Source: JAWWPG01 sp033850885 (GTDB lineage Bacteria > Actinomycetota > Actinomycetes > Propionibacteriales > Nocardioidaceae). From it: DNA of 64,000 nt. A model generated the notes under the pieces. That model did not search any database, was not told where the DNA came from, and saw nothing but the letters and a program-made list of their open reading frames with translations. Of the stretch, positions 43,714-51,928 are shown piece by piece. The number at the start of each line of letters is the position of its first letter. Position 1 is the first letter of the stretch. A program made the position numbers and the translations under genes. The DNA is taken from assembly GCA_033850885.1 (NCBI GenBank), contig JAWWPG010000063.1, positions 62,001 to 126,000 on the forward strand. The letters are read 5' to 3'.

Positions 43714-44790
43714 CTAGCAGATCCGCGGCAGCTGTTCACCGATGGGCAGGTCGACGACACGCGTGCCGCCCAGTCCGGTCCTCGCCACCACCATGCCCGG
43801 GTGGTCGTCGACGCAGCTGCCGATAACCCGCGCGCCTTGTCCGTGCTCGTGGGAATGCATGGCGTCGAGGACCCGGTCCACGTCCTCCGGCGCCACCACC
43901 GCGAGCAGCTTGCCCTCGTTCGCGACATAGAGCGGGTCGAGGCCGAGCAGCCCGCAGGCATCCTTCACCGTCTGGGGGATGGGCAGGTCCCGCTCGACGA
44001 GCGAGAACCCGACCTTGGCCGCCTTGGCGATCTCGTTCAAGGAGGCGGCGACTCCACCGCGGGTCGGGTCACGCAACACATGGAGATCGGCGCCGGATGC
44101 GATCATCGCCGCCACCAGGCCGTGCAAGGGTGCCGAGTCACTGCGGACCGTGGTTCCGAACTCCAAGCCCTCCCGGCAGCTCATCACCGCAACCCCATGG
44201 ACCCCGATGTCTCCGCTGACGATCACGACATCACCGACGGCCGCCCGCTCGGGCCGGATGTCGACGCCATCCGCGAGTACGCCGATGCCTGAGGTGTTGA
44301 TGAAGACGCCGTCCCCGCTCCCGCTGTCCACGACCTTGGTGTCACCGGTGACCAGCCTGACGCCGGCGCGCCGGGCCGCCTCGCCGACGGCCTCGGCGAC
44401 CCTTCCGAGGTCGGTGAGGACGGTTCCCTCCTCGAGGATGAACGCCGTCGAGAGGACGAGAGGCGTCGCACCGGACATGGCCAGGTCGTTAACCGTGCCG
44501 TTCACGGCGAGATCTCCGATCGACCCGCCCGGGAAGAAGAGCGGCTTCACGACGTACGAGTCCGTCGAGAACGCCAGCCGCGTACCCGCGATGTCGATGA
44601 CCGCTGAGTCTCCGAGCTGCGCGTCGGCGGCAGACCCGTAGGCAGGAAGGAACAGGTGCTCGATCAGCTCGGCCGACATCGCGCCGCCGCCACCATGACC
44701 CATCACGATGGCTGGGGTTTCCAGCAACGGAGCCGGACACACCCACGCGTTGAAGTCGAGCTCGTTCCCCCCCGAGATGGCTTGCGCCAT
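43714..44790 (-). CDS. hypE: hydrogenase maturation carbamoyl dehydratase HypE
   Basis: This 358-aa protein ends in PRIC, the HypE C-terminal tail whose Cys is carbamoylated by HypF and dehydrated to thiocyanate, the source of the CN ligands. The ATP-binding PurM-like core shows IVMGHGGGGAMSAELI, STDSYVV, GDLAVNGTVNDLAMSGA and DPTRGGVA. ATG 44790 lies 2 nt after the hypD stop. An upstream in-frame start at 44913 is rejected because it lies inside hypD. Confidence 0.96.
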   Translation of the reverse strand: MAQAISGGNELDFNAWVCPAPLLETPAIVMGHGGGGAMSAELIEHLFLPAYGSAADAQLGDSAVIDIAGTRLAFSTDSYVVKPLFFPGGSIGDLAVNGTVNDLAMSGATPLVLSTAFILEEGTVLTDLGRVAEAVGEAARRAGVRLVTGDTKVVDSGSGDGVFINTSGIGVLADGVDIRPERAAVGDVVIVSGDIGVHGVAVMSCREGLEFGTTVRSDSAPLHGLVAAMIASGADLHVLRDPTRGGVAASLNEIAKAAKVGFSLVERDLPIPQTVKDACGLLGLDPLYVANEGKLLAVVAPEDVDRVLDAMHSHEHGQGARVIGSCVDDHPGMVVARTGLGGTRVVDLPIGEQLPRIC

Positions 44791-44792
44791 GG

Positions 44793-45893
44793 TCAGCTCC
44801 CCACGAGCTCGAGCCGGCGGTAGAGGTAGTACGCGGCGCAGGCACCCTCGGATGAGACCATGGTCGCACCGAGCGGGTTGCGTGGCGTGCACTCCTTGCC
44901 GAACGCCGCGCACTCGTGCGGCTTGATAAGTCCCTGCAGCACCTCACCGGAGCGACACAGCGCCGACTCGTCGGTGTGGATCCCAGTGACCTCGAAGCGC
45001 TTCTCGGCGTCGTAGTCGGCGTACCTCTCCGACAGCTGCCAGCCGCTCTGCGGGATCATGCCGATGCCCCGCCACGCTCGGTCGGTGAGCTCGAAGACGT
45101 CGTTGAGCATCGCCTTCGCCGCCACGTTGCCCTCCGGCGAGACTGCGCGGGGATACGCGTTCTCCAGCTCGTAGCGCCCCTCCTCGAGCTGCACCACGGT
45201 CTTGCGGATGCCCTCCAGGATGTCGAGCGGTTCGAATCCGGTGACCACGATCGGCACCTTGTACTTGTCGACGAGCGGCGGGTACTCCTGCGTCCCCATC
45301 ACGCTGCAGACGTGGCCGGCCGCCAGGAAGGCCTGCACCCGGCAGGTCGGCGACTCCATGATCGCTGCGATGGCCGGCGGTACCAAGACGTGTGAGACGA
45401 GGAGTGAGAAGTTCTTGATCCCCAGTCTCTTGGCCTGGAACACCGTCATGGCGTTGGCCGGTGCGGTGGTCTCGAAGCCGATGCCGAAGAAGACAACCTC
45501 GCGGTCGGGGTTCTCTCGCGCCAGGTTCAAGGCGTCGAGCGGAGAGTAGACGACGCGGACGTCGCCCCCCTCACTCTTGATCCGGAAGAGGTCCTGCGAG
45601 CTGCCGGGCACGCGCAGCATGTCTCCGAACGAGCAGAAGATGACGCCAGGACGGGCGGCGATCTCGAGGGCCTTGTCGATGATCTCGAGCGGAGTGACAC
45701 AGACCGGGCAGCCCGGGCCGTGGATCATCTCGATGCCCTCGGGAAGGAGCTGGTCGATGCCGTGCCGGATGATCGAGTGGGTCTGCCCGCCGCAGACCTC
45801 CATCATCGCCCAGGGACGGGTGGTGATCTGGTGGATCTGGTCGAGCAGCTTCTTGGCCAGGTCAGGGTTGCTGAACTCGTCAAAGTACTTCAC
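44793..45893 (-). CDS. hypD: hydrogenase maturation scaffold HypD
   Basis: This 366-aa protein starts at GTG (VKYFDEFSNPDLAKKLL). HypD hallmarks are MMEVCGGQTHSIIRHGI, IHGPGCPVCVTP, GFETTAPANA and PTCRVQAFLAAGHVC, plus C-terminal cysteines around SALCRSGEVLQGLIKPHECAAFG for its 4Fe-4S cluster. With HypC it assembles the Fe(CN)2CO unit. Its ribosome-binding site and start lie in one copy of a 31-bp direct repeat, and a 27-codon mini-ORF ends at its start codon (GTGA). Confidence 0.97.
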   Translation of the reverse strand: MKYFDEFSNPDLAKKLLDQIHQITTRPWAMMEVCGGQTHSIIRHGIDQLLPEGIEMIHGPGCPVCVTPLEIIDKALEIAARPGVIFCSFGDMLRVPGSSQDLFRIKSEGGDVRVVYSPLDALNLARENPDREVVFFGIGFETTAPANAMTVFQAKRLGIKNFSLLVSHVLVPPAIAAIMESPTCRVQAFLAAGHVCSVMGTQEYPPLVDKYKVPIVVTGFEPLDILEGIRKTVVQLEEGRYELENAYPRAVSPEGNVAAKAMLNDVFELTDRAWRGIGMIPQSGWQLSERYADYDAEKRFEVTGIHTDESALCRSGEVLQGLIKPHECAAFGKECTPRNPLGATMVSSEGACAAYYLYRRLELVGS

Positions 45894-45973
45894 GGTGTCT
45901 CCTCATTCCTGGCTGGGGTGGTCGGGGCGAGTTTCACGTCTCGTTCAGGGACCGGTCCTTGCGGGGACGGCAC
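45890..45973 (-). CDS. possible 27-aa leader ORF translationally coupled to hypD
   Basis: The upstream copy of the 31-bp repeat carries the same GAGGAGACACC-GTG as the hypD start. From that GTG a 27-codon frame (VPSPQGPVPERDVKLAPTTP, then ARNEETP) runs to a TGA overlapping the hypD GTG. The peptide is Pro-rich and resembles no family. Translation is uncertain. Its value would be as a coupling device between hypC and hypD. Confidence 0.3.
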   Translation of the reverse strand: MPSPQGPVPERDVKLAPTTPARNEETP

Positions 45974-46001
45974 GGTGTCTCCTCATTCCTGGCTGGGGTG
46001 G
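45891..46001. repeat. 31-bp perfect direct repeat before hypD
   Basis: Copies at 45891-45921 and 45971-46001 are identical (starting CACGGTGTCTCCTCATTCCT on the plus strand), 80 bp apart with 49 bp of unrelated sequence between. Each carries a ribosome-binding site plus GTG in minus-strand orientation. The outer copy begins 2 nt after the hypC stop. Confidence 0.9.
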
Positions 46002-46002
46002 G

Positions 46003-46305
46003 TCACGGGTGGGCCGAGGGTGGGTAGGTTTCGCCTGCCTGCTTCGCGGCCAGGGCGAAGCCGTCGCCGAACTCCTCCTCCAAGATGCCGAGCTTGTCGA
46101 AGTTGGCGAGGGTCTCCTGGGCCGCCGCCTCGTCCATCCGTTGGATGGCGAAGCCGACGTGCACCATCACATATTCGCCGATCTGAATGTCGGGGATGTA
46201 CTGCAGGCAGACGTCCTTTTTCACCCCACCGAAGTCAACCTCGGCCATCGGCGTCTGGTCGCGCTCCTCGATGCTGATGACCCTGCCGGGCACTGCTAGG
46301 CACAT
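46003..46305 (-). CDS. hypC: HypC/HupF-family hydrogenase chaperone (stand-alone)
   Basis: This 100-aa protein begins MCLAVPGRVISIEE, the N-terminal Cys2 motif by which HypC carries the Fe(CN)2CO unit from HypD to the large subunit. VDFGGVKKDVCLQYIPD and YVMVHVGFAIQRMDEAAAQE complete the family pattern. The 20-residue C-terminal tail is Gly/Ala/Pro-rich. It is the second HypC of the locus, the other being fused to HypF. A GAGGAGC site precedes ATG. Confidence 0.95.
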   Translation of the reverse strand: MCLAVPGRVISIEERDQTPMAEVDFGGVKKDVCLQYIPDIQIGEYVMVHVGFAIQRMDEAAAQETLANFDKLGILEEEFGDGFALAAKQAGETYPPSAHP

Positions 46306-46388
46306 ACGACCAGCTCCTCTCGTCCGATCCTTTATACGCCTTGCTGGACCCCGCCGTAAGGGGGTTCAGTCGATACAGACAAGCGGTG

Positions 46389-48932
46389 CTACCTGGCGCC
46401 GGCAATGAGAGTCTGACCAAGCGCAAGTCCGCCGTCGTTCGGTGGTAGCCGGACCGGGACGAGAACCTCGAACTCCTCGGCCCGCAGGCGCCGCACCGCC
46501 TCACCGAGGAGCCGGGCGTTCTGGAACACTCCCCCGCCCAGCACCACGGTGTTCAGCAGGCCCGTGTCGTCGTCGGACGCGCGGGCCCGCAGGGCGACGA
46601 CGACCATCGCGTCCACAACGGCCGAGTGGAACTGCCCGGCGATCCGGTCCACGGGCACCCCGCCGCGAAGGTCACGCACGATCGCCGACAGGAGCGGTGC
46701 CGGGTCGAGGAGCAAAGGGCCCTGCTCGGACGGGGAGAGCATGAACCGGTAGTCGGCCGCCCCGGTGTCCGGTGCGGCGACCGACTCGAGCACCATGGCC
46801 GCCTCCGCCTCGTACGACGCGGTGTGACGCATACCCGTCAGTGACGCGACCGCATCGAAGAGGCGACCCATGCTCGAGGTCGGCACGCAGCCGAAACCGG
46901 TGCCGAGCTGGTGTCTGAGCACGGAGAGCTCGTCGGCAGGACAGGCGGCAACGGGCGGCAGCTGCGGCGACCAGTCGATGCCTGCCGAACGCAGATGCGA
47001 CAGCGCCATCCGGTAAGGGCGCTCGACACTGGCGTCGCCACCGGCGAGCGACACGTTGGAGAGGTGGGCGAAGCGACGGAACCCCGAGTAGTCGGCGATG
47101 AGCACCTCACCGCCCCAGATCGCGTGATCGGGTCCGTATCCGGTCCCGTCGAACGCGAACCCGATCACGGGTGCGGTCCCGTCCAGGCCGTGCTCACCCA
47201 TCACGGATGCCACGTGGGCATGGTGGTGCTGGACCGAGGTGAGGTCTCGTCCGTCGCGGTGGGTAACCGCCCAGCGCGTCGACCGGTATCCCGGGTGGTC
47301 GTCGCACACGAGGACCGCCGGACTGACGCCGGTGAGCTCCTCGAGGTGGCGTTCGGTCGCGTCGAATGCGTCGACCGTGGCGACGTCGTCCATGTCGCCG
47401 ATGTGCTGGCTGAACCACAGATGCCTGCCCTCGGCGACGGCACAGGTGTTCTTCAGGTCGGCTCCCACCGCGAGGGTGGGAGGTACGTCGAAGGGCAGGG
47501 CGATCGGCATCGGCGCGTATCCCCGGGATCGCCGGATCGGCAGCTCCGCGCCCTCCACCACCCTCGCGACCGAGTCGTCGCAAGGCACGTGGATACGACG
47601 CGCATGGGTCAGCCAACCGTCGACGAGCGGGGACAGTCGCACGAGCGCGTCGTCATCGTCGGTGACGATCGGCTCTCCGCCGCGGTTGCCGGACGTCATG
47701 ACGAGGGCTCGCGGGCCCGACGAGTCACCGGCCAGTCCCATCAGCAGCACATGAGACCCGCTGTAGGGAAGCAGCACGCCGAGCTCGTCGGTGTCGGGCG
47801 CGACGCTCTCGGCAACGGAGATCGCCGCGTCCGCTCGGCGTCGCAGCAGCGCGATGGGCCGGCGCGGGTCCGTGAGCAGGCGCTCCTCGGCGGCGTCCAT
47901 CCAGACGATGTCGCGGGCCGCTGCGAGGTCCGCGACCATGATCGCGAAGGGCTTGTTGCCGCGTTGCTTACGGCGGCGCAACTCGGCGACCGCGTCCTCG
48001 TTCTCCGCATCGCAGACCAGGTGGTAGCCGCCGATCCCCTTGACGGCGAGGATCGCGCCGATGGAGAGCTTGTAGCGCGCGAACGCCAGGCTCTCGCCGT
48101 CGCCACTGATCCGGCCTTCGGAGTCGACGTACTCGAGGTGCGGCCCGCATTCCGGGCACGCGATCGGCTGCGCGTGGAAACGGCGGTCGGTCGGATCCTC
48201 GTACTCGGCTCTGCACCGGTCACACATCGCGAAATCGGCCATCGTCGTCGCCGGCCGGTCATAGGGCAGCTCGGTGATGATGGTGAACCGCGGTCCACAG
48301 TTGGTGCAGGTGATGAACGGGTGCCGGTATCTCCGGTCGTGGGGGTCGGTCAGCTCACGCAGGCAGTCGTCGCACGTGGCAACGTCCGGGCTGGCCAGGG
48401 TACGGCGACCTTCCGCTCGCTGGGAGTGCTCGATGAGGAAGCCGGTGCCGCCGGTCGGGGCCACGTCGCTGACCTGGATCGACTCGACGACCGATAGCGG
48501 CGGGGCATCGGTGCGCAACCGCGCGCTGAACGCGTCCACGGCCGCCGTCGGGCCTTCCACCTCCGCGATGACGCCGGCAGAGTTGTTGATCACGGACCCG
48601 GAGAGTGCCAGGTCGGATGCCAGGACGTAGACGAACGGGCGGAACCCGACACCCTGGACGAGGCCGGTGATCTCGAAACGCTTGCGAACCCTGGTCTCCC
48701 GCGCCTGCCCGACCAGCTCGAGTCCTGCCATCGCCTCCCGGGCGCCGGCCTCGTCGACGCGCTCGACGGCGAACCCCATGTGGATGACGACCCAGTCACC
48801 CGCGTCGAGGTTCTCGTCCTCCAGCATCCCGATGTTCACCTTGCGCTCGGCTCCGGCCACGTCGACGAGCGCGAGCTGCCCGTGGTAGCCGTCGAGGAGC
48901 TTGATCACCTGCCCGGGGATCCCGAGGCACAC
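46389..48932 (-). CDS. hypF: HypC-HypF fusion (hydrogenase chaperone plus carbamoyltransferase)
   Basis: This single 847-aa frame starts at GTG. Residues 1 to about 77 are a complete HypC (MCLGIPGQVIKLL, VNIGMLEDENLDAGDWVVIHMGFAVERVDE). From about residue 82 a full HypF follows: acylphosphatase domain (FEITGLVQGVGFRPFVY), two zinc-finger pairs (CDDCLREL with CTNCGPRF, CDRCRAEY with CPECGPH), a YrdC-like domain (LAVKGIGGYHLVCDAEN, RGNKPFAIMV), and a Kae1-like domain (HHHAHVASVMGEHG, GFAFDGTGYGPD). HypF uses carbamoyl phosphate and ATP to carbamoylate HypE. The 5' end overlaps the protease gene by 28 nt. Confidence 0.93.
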   Translation of the reverse strand: MCLGIPGQVIKLLDGYHGQLALVDVAGAERKVNIGMLEDENLDAGDWVVIHMGFAVERVDEAGAREAMAGLELVGQARETRVRKRFEITGLVQGVGFRPFVYVLASDLALSGSVINNSAGVIAEVEGPTAAVDAFSARLRTDAPPLSVVESIQVSDVAPTGGTGFLIEHSQRAEGRRTLASPDVATCDDCLRELTDPHDRRYRHPFITCTNCGPRFTIITELPYDRPATTMADFAMCDRCRAEYEDPTDRRFHAQPIACPECGPHLEYVDSEGRISGDGESLAFARYKLSIGAILAVKGIGGYHLVCDAENEDAVAELRRRKQRGNKPFAIMVADLAAARDIVWMDAAEERLLTDPRRPIALLRRRADAAISVAESVAPDTDELGVLLPYSGSHVLLMGLAGDSSGPRALVMTSGNRGGEPIVTDDDDALVRLSPLVDGWLTHARRIHVPCDDSVARVVEGAELPIRRSRGYAPMPIALPFDVPPTLAVGADLKNTCAVAEGRHLWFSQHIGDMDDVATVDAFDATERHLEELTGVSPAVLVCDDHPGYRSTRWAVTHRDGRDLTSVQHHHAHVASVMGEHGLDGTAPVIGFAFDGTGYGPDHAIWGGEVLIADYSGFRRFAHLSNVSLAGGDASVERPYRMALSHLRSAGIDWSPQLPPVAACPADELSVLRHQLGTGFGCVPTSSMGRLFDAVASLTGMRHTASYEAEAAMVLESVAAPDTGAADYRFMLSPSEQGPLLLDPAPLLSAIVRDLRGGVPVDRIAGQFHSAVVDAMVVVALRARASDDDTGLLNTVVLGGGVFQNARLLGEAVRRLRAEEFEVLVPVRLPPNDGGLALGQTLIAGAR

Positions 48933-49432
48933 TCGACGTCACCTCCCGCCGAAGCCTTGGGCACCAGCAAGTCGTCGACAAGCCTGCTGGTCATCACGAT
49001 CGCGTCGTCGACCGCCCCCGCAACCGGATCCGAGAGCCCGATGTTCTCCTCGAGGCTGGCCGGAGAGCACCCGACGACGTATGTCGGAGGCAACGTACCG
49101 CCGAGGGCTCCGAGGCTTGCGAGTACCGCCACCGGGTTCATCCCGTGCGGGTCGAAGTCCCCCTCTCCGAGGTCGTCGGGACCCACCTCGAGCAACGTGA
49201 GGGTCCCCGGCCTGCTGTCGGGACCGCCGGGGACGGCGTCGACGATCACGAGGGCCTCGTATCCCTCGAGCAGGTCGTATGCCAAGTGCATGCCGCGGAT
49301 CCCGTAGTCCACGACCCGTAGACCGGCTAAGTCATGACGGGTCTCGGCGAATCGGCGGACCACTTCCGGCCCGAAGCCATCATCGCTCAAGAAGATATTG
49401 CCGATGCCGGCAACCAGGATCCTTTCCGGCAC
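48905..49432 (-). CDS. hydrogenase maturation endopeptidase
   Basis: This 175-aa HyaD/HybD-type protease begins with ILVAGIGNIFLSDDGFGPEV (the Glu/Asp nickel-sensing site) and continues with VVDYGIRGMHLAYDLL, IVDAVPGG and HGMNPVAVLASL. It cleaves the C-terminal extension of the large subunit after its DPCLPCGVH motif once nickel is inserted. GTG 49432 lies 1 nt after the stop of the 39-aa gene. The longer in-frame extension to 49630 would overlap that gene and is rejected. Its end overlaps the HypC-HypF start. Confidence 0.92.
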   Translation of the reverse strand: MPERILVAGIGNIFLSDDGFGPEVVRRFAETRHDLAGLRVVDYGIRGMHLAYDLLEGYEALVIVDAVPGGPDSRPGTLTLLEVGPDDLGEGDFDPHGMNPVAVLASLGALGGTLPPTYVVGCSPASLEENIGLSDPVAGAVDDAIVMTSRLVDDLLVPKASAGGDVECASGSPGR

Positions 49433-49433
49433 C

Positions 49434-49553
49434 TTACATCTTCCGAATGGCGAGGTAACGGCGGATATCGGGTATGGAGCGGAGCACGAGTGCCAAACCG
49501 ACAAGCACGACGGCGATAACGAGTAGGACCGCGATCCATCCGACGATGGCCAT
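49434..49553 (-). CDS. 39-aa single-span membrane protein (DUF6893-like), copy 2
   Basis: This tiny gene encodes MAIVGWIAVLLVIAVVLVGL, then ALVLRSIPDIRRYLAIRKM: one transmembrane helix followed by a basic, presumably cytosolic tail. The RS-(I/L)-PD-IRRYL tail is shared with the 39-aa gene 176 nt upstream. A GGGAG site precedes ATG, and the stop is 1 nt before the protease start. I recall such proteins as DUF6893 in actinobacterial hydrogenase loci. They could anchor the cytosolic hydrogenase at the membrane (inference). Confidence 0.8.
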   Translation of the reverse strand: MAIVGWIAVLLVIAVVLVGLALVLRSIPDIRRYLAIRKM

Positions 49554-49728
49554 TGAGGCTCCCTTTTCAGCGACATCTGGACCGACGTCTCATAACGCCG
49601 GTGAATAGAGTGTCTCACCCTTTTACCCAATTGCGGGTTATGACACGGAATCGCTGACTGTCAGCCACCGTCGCCCGTCGGCAGGTGGGGAGCATCGTCG
49701 GAGCCTTGCGAGTCCACCGAGGTGCCGT

Positions 49729-49848
49729 TCACATCTGGCGCATCTTCAGATACCTGCGGATGTCGGGGAGCGAGCGTACTGCGAGGACGGCCGCACCCAG
49801 TGTGAGAGTCGTCAAGAGCGCGGCTGTGATGTTTCCCAAGGTCTTCAT
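49729..49848 (-). CDS. 39-aa single-span membrane protein (DUF6893-like), copy 1
   Basis: The product, MKTLGNITAALLTTLTLGAA, then VLAVRSLPDIRRYLKMRQM, is the same length as copy 2 and shares the single span and PDIRRYL tail, with a different N-terminal helix. ATG 49848 overlaps the stop of the 482-aa gene (ATGA), so it is translated from the hydrogenase transcript. The 175-bp gap to copy 2 has no ORF and an AT-richer patch, with a weak promoter-like TTGGGT-17-TATTCA reading on the minus strand. Confidence 0.82.
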   Translation of the reverse strand: MKTLGNITAALLTTLTLGAAVLAVRSLPDIRRYLKMRQM

Positions 49849-51293
49849 GGTTCTTCTCCTCGTGGTGGTCCTAGCTCCTCTGTCCTCATGGGCAGAGGCT
49901 CGAGCTCGTCGGGGGCGAAGTAAAGATAGCGGCCGTACCAGTCGTGCATCTCGGCGGCGGGATCATCGACGAGTGTCACAGCTACATGAGTGTCACCGTC
50001 CACGTCACTGAGGACGGCCGCCACCTTTGCCACCATGTCGCTGAAGAAGATGTCCTGGGCATCCGCCCGTCGGTTCGGATGCACCCTGACCAGACTGCCC
50101 TTGCGGACACTCACTCCACCAATTGTCACGGCGTCCGTCTCCGGCGCAACACTTGCGTCGGCTTCCGGGTCCCACCACGGCCCCTCGGTGGTGAAGACGG
50201 GATGGTCGCTCGTTTCGGTGGGCGCCGACCAGGTCAGCTCGTCGGGCAGCGCGAACGGGTCAGGTGCCGCAAAGAGGTCGTCCACCGCGTCCGGGGCAAT
50301 GGCATGAGGGTTTCGCAGGATCCCATGCAGGTCCTGCATCTGTTCGGGTGTCATGGCATCGCAACGGTCGATGATCTCGGCCGCCCGCGGATCCGTTGCT
50401 CGTGCCTCCGCCTTCTCCTCGTCGGTCAGCGTCATCACTCGCAGCGTCAGGATCTCGTCGATCTCGGTCGAGTCGAAGAGCGCTCCAGCGCTCTCGGGGG
50501 CGAGCTGTGCGTGATCCTCGACGATGATAGGTGAGACGAGAAGGAACCGGGCCTGGTCCTCCGGGCCGGCGAGCACCGGCCACCACCGGTGCTGGCGGCA
50601 CCCGGCCACGGCATCGACCGCGTCGTCGGGCGGGTTGACCGTCGAGACGAACTCCCCGTCCTCGATCTCCATCAAAAGATGGGTCCCGATGAAGGAGACG
50701 CCGATTGCGGCATCCTTGTCCGGCTCCGAGGCCATGTCGTTCTCGAGCCGCATGGTCAACCTGACGAGCTCGCCGACCCGGACGGCACTCAGGTGCAGGG
50801 TGGCCGCGAGCTCCTGGCGTTCCCGCACCAGCCTTCCCCGCAGTGCACCGGTCGGGTCACGGATGTCCTCCTCGTCACGACCGCCGGCCACCTCGACAGG
50901 CAGACTCGTCGATCTGGCAAGGTCCGCCAGCCGGATCGGCCCGAGCTCGTGCTCGCACTCGACAGCCTCGTCCCATGTGAGCCAGCGCGAGTCGTCGACG
51001 ACGAGCTCGTCGACCGGCGCGAAGGCTCCGCCCTCGTAGCTGTGCGCGAACCGCTTCTGCAGCTGGAGGAACCGGACGTGGATGCCGACCCAGGCATCAC
51101 GTCCCGGGCGAACCAGACAGTCAGCCGACATCGTCGACTCCTCGCCGACTCCCGCCGCTGCGGCACCCAGCGGCCCCAGGACGCCGAACTGCCACCGAAC
51201 CTGGTTCTTCCGAGAGGTGGCTCGGTACGGGTAGAGGAGATAACCCTCGAACAGCACGGCGTCGGCCACCTTGCGCGCCAGCTCGAGGCTCAC
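49845..51293 (-). CDS. 482-aa uncharacterised hydrogenase-locus protein
   Basis: This acidic, soluble protein begins at GTG (VSLELARKVADAVLFEGYLLYPYRATSRKNQVRWQFGVLGPLGA). No catalytic motif or known family is recognised. The N-terminal 300 residues are beta-rich with FGVLGPLGAAAAG and GVSFIGTHLLMEIEDGEFVS. The C-terminal part (GSLVRVHPNRRADAQDIFFSDMVAKVAAVLSDVDGDTHVAVTLVDDP) ends in a short SH3-like beta block. It overlaps its neighbours by 4 nt on both sides. The tight coupling to DUF6084 and DUF6893 genes indicates a hydrogenase-specific role. Confidence 0.8.
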   Translation of the reverse strand: MSLELARKVADAVLFEGYLLYPYRATSRKNQVRWQFGVLGPLGAAAAGVGEESTMSADCLVRPGRDAWVGIHVRFLQLQKRFAHSYEGGAFAPVDELVVDDSRWLTWDEAVECEHELGPIRLADLARSTSLPVEVAGGRDEEDIRDPTGALRGRLVRERQELAATLHLSAVRVGELVRLTMRLENDMASEPDKDAAIGVSFIGTHLLMEIEDGEFVSTVNPPDDAVDAVAGCRQHRWWPVLAGPEDQARFLLVSPIIVEDHAQLAPESAGALFDSTEIDEILTLRVMTLTDEEKAEARATDPRAAEIIDRCDAMTPEQMQDLHGILRNPHAIAPDAVDDLFAAPDPFALPDELTWSAPTETSDHPVFTTEGPWWDPEADASVAPETDAVTIGGVSVRKGSLVRVHPNRRADAQDIFFSDMVAKVAAVLSDVDGDTHVAVTLVDDPAAEMHDWYGRYLYFAPDELEPLPMRTEELGPPRGEEP

Positions 51294-51928
51294 GAGGAAA
51301 CCTCGGGTTTCGCGAGCAGCGACTCGAAGGTCGCCTCCCAGGTCGTCAGTCCTCTGACGGACCGGTAGTGGGCCAGGGTCTCGAGAGTCTCATGGCTCAG
51401 CCGCAGCCACCCGGTGTTCGGGAAGTAGTGGTCGATCATCTCCTTCCAGACGGTGACCGGGATCTGGTACGACGACTCCCGGTCCCACGGCACAGCCTCG
51501 ACGCCGAACCCGTTGGCGCCCCGGGTGAAGACGGTGCCGGAGAACAGGAAGACCACCGGAATGGTCTCGTTGCGTAGAGCGTGCAGGTACTTCGACCAGG
51601 TCACTTCGAAGTCGTAGGTGCAGGGCATCGCCAGGTCGACCTCGGTGATTCCGGTGAAGCCTTGGACCATCGTGGTGCACTGCATCCACATGAAGGGCTT
51701 CAAGGTGTCGAACCAGCGGTCGCGGGTGCCGAACATGTCGAGCAGGCCGCTCTCCTCGTCCTCGCTGTAGCGCCGTCGCTGCGGCTCGATACGCACCTGG
51801 GCGCGCAACGCGATCGCGTGGATGACCTCCTGCGTCGACTCCTCGACGCGCAGTCTCGCCGTCAGCTGAGGTGCGGCGGCATACGGCTCGGCGAAGACAT
51901 CGACGATGGTGAAGGTGAGGTCGCTCAT
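51290..51928 (-). CDS. DUF6084-type hydrogenase-locus protein
   Basis: This 212-aa protein begins MSDLTFTIVDVFAEPYAAAP. It has LRVEESTQEVIHAIALRAQVRIEPQRRRYS, MWMQCTTMVQGFTGITEVDLAMPCTYDFEV and VPWDRESSYQIPVTVWKEMIDHYFPNTGWLRL. I recall this pattern as DUF6084, which travels with group 1h hydrogenases. It looks like a beta-sandwich without catalytic residues, so a structural or assembly role is plausible. Both ends overlap neighbouring genes by 4 nt. Confidence 0.8.
   Translation of the reverse strand: MSDLTFTIVDVFAEPYAAAPQLTARLRVEESTQEVIHAIALRAQVRIEPQRRRYSEDEESGLLDMFGTRDRWFDTLKPFMWMQCTTMVQGFTGITEVDLAMPCTYDFEVTWSKYLHALRNETIPVVFLFSGTVFTRGANGFGVEAVPWDRESSYQIPVTVWKEMIDHYFPNTGWLRLSHETLETLAHYRSVRGLTTWEATFESLLAKPEVSS

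Noticed and set aside
46306..46388. Rho-independent terminator between hypF and hypC
   Set aside because: ACCCC-CTTACGGC-GGGGT can form a short stem but no T-run follows in either direction. It may simply overlap the weak hypC promoter (TTACGG-17-TATAAA).
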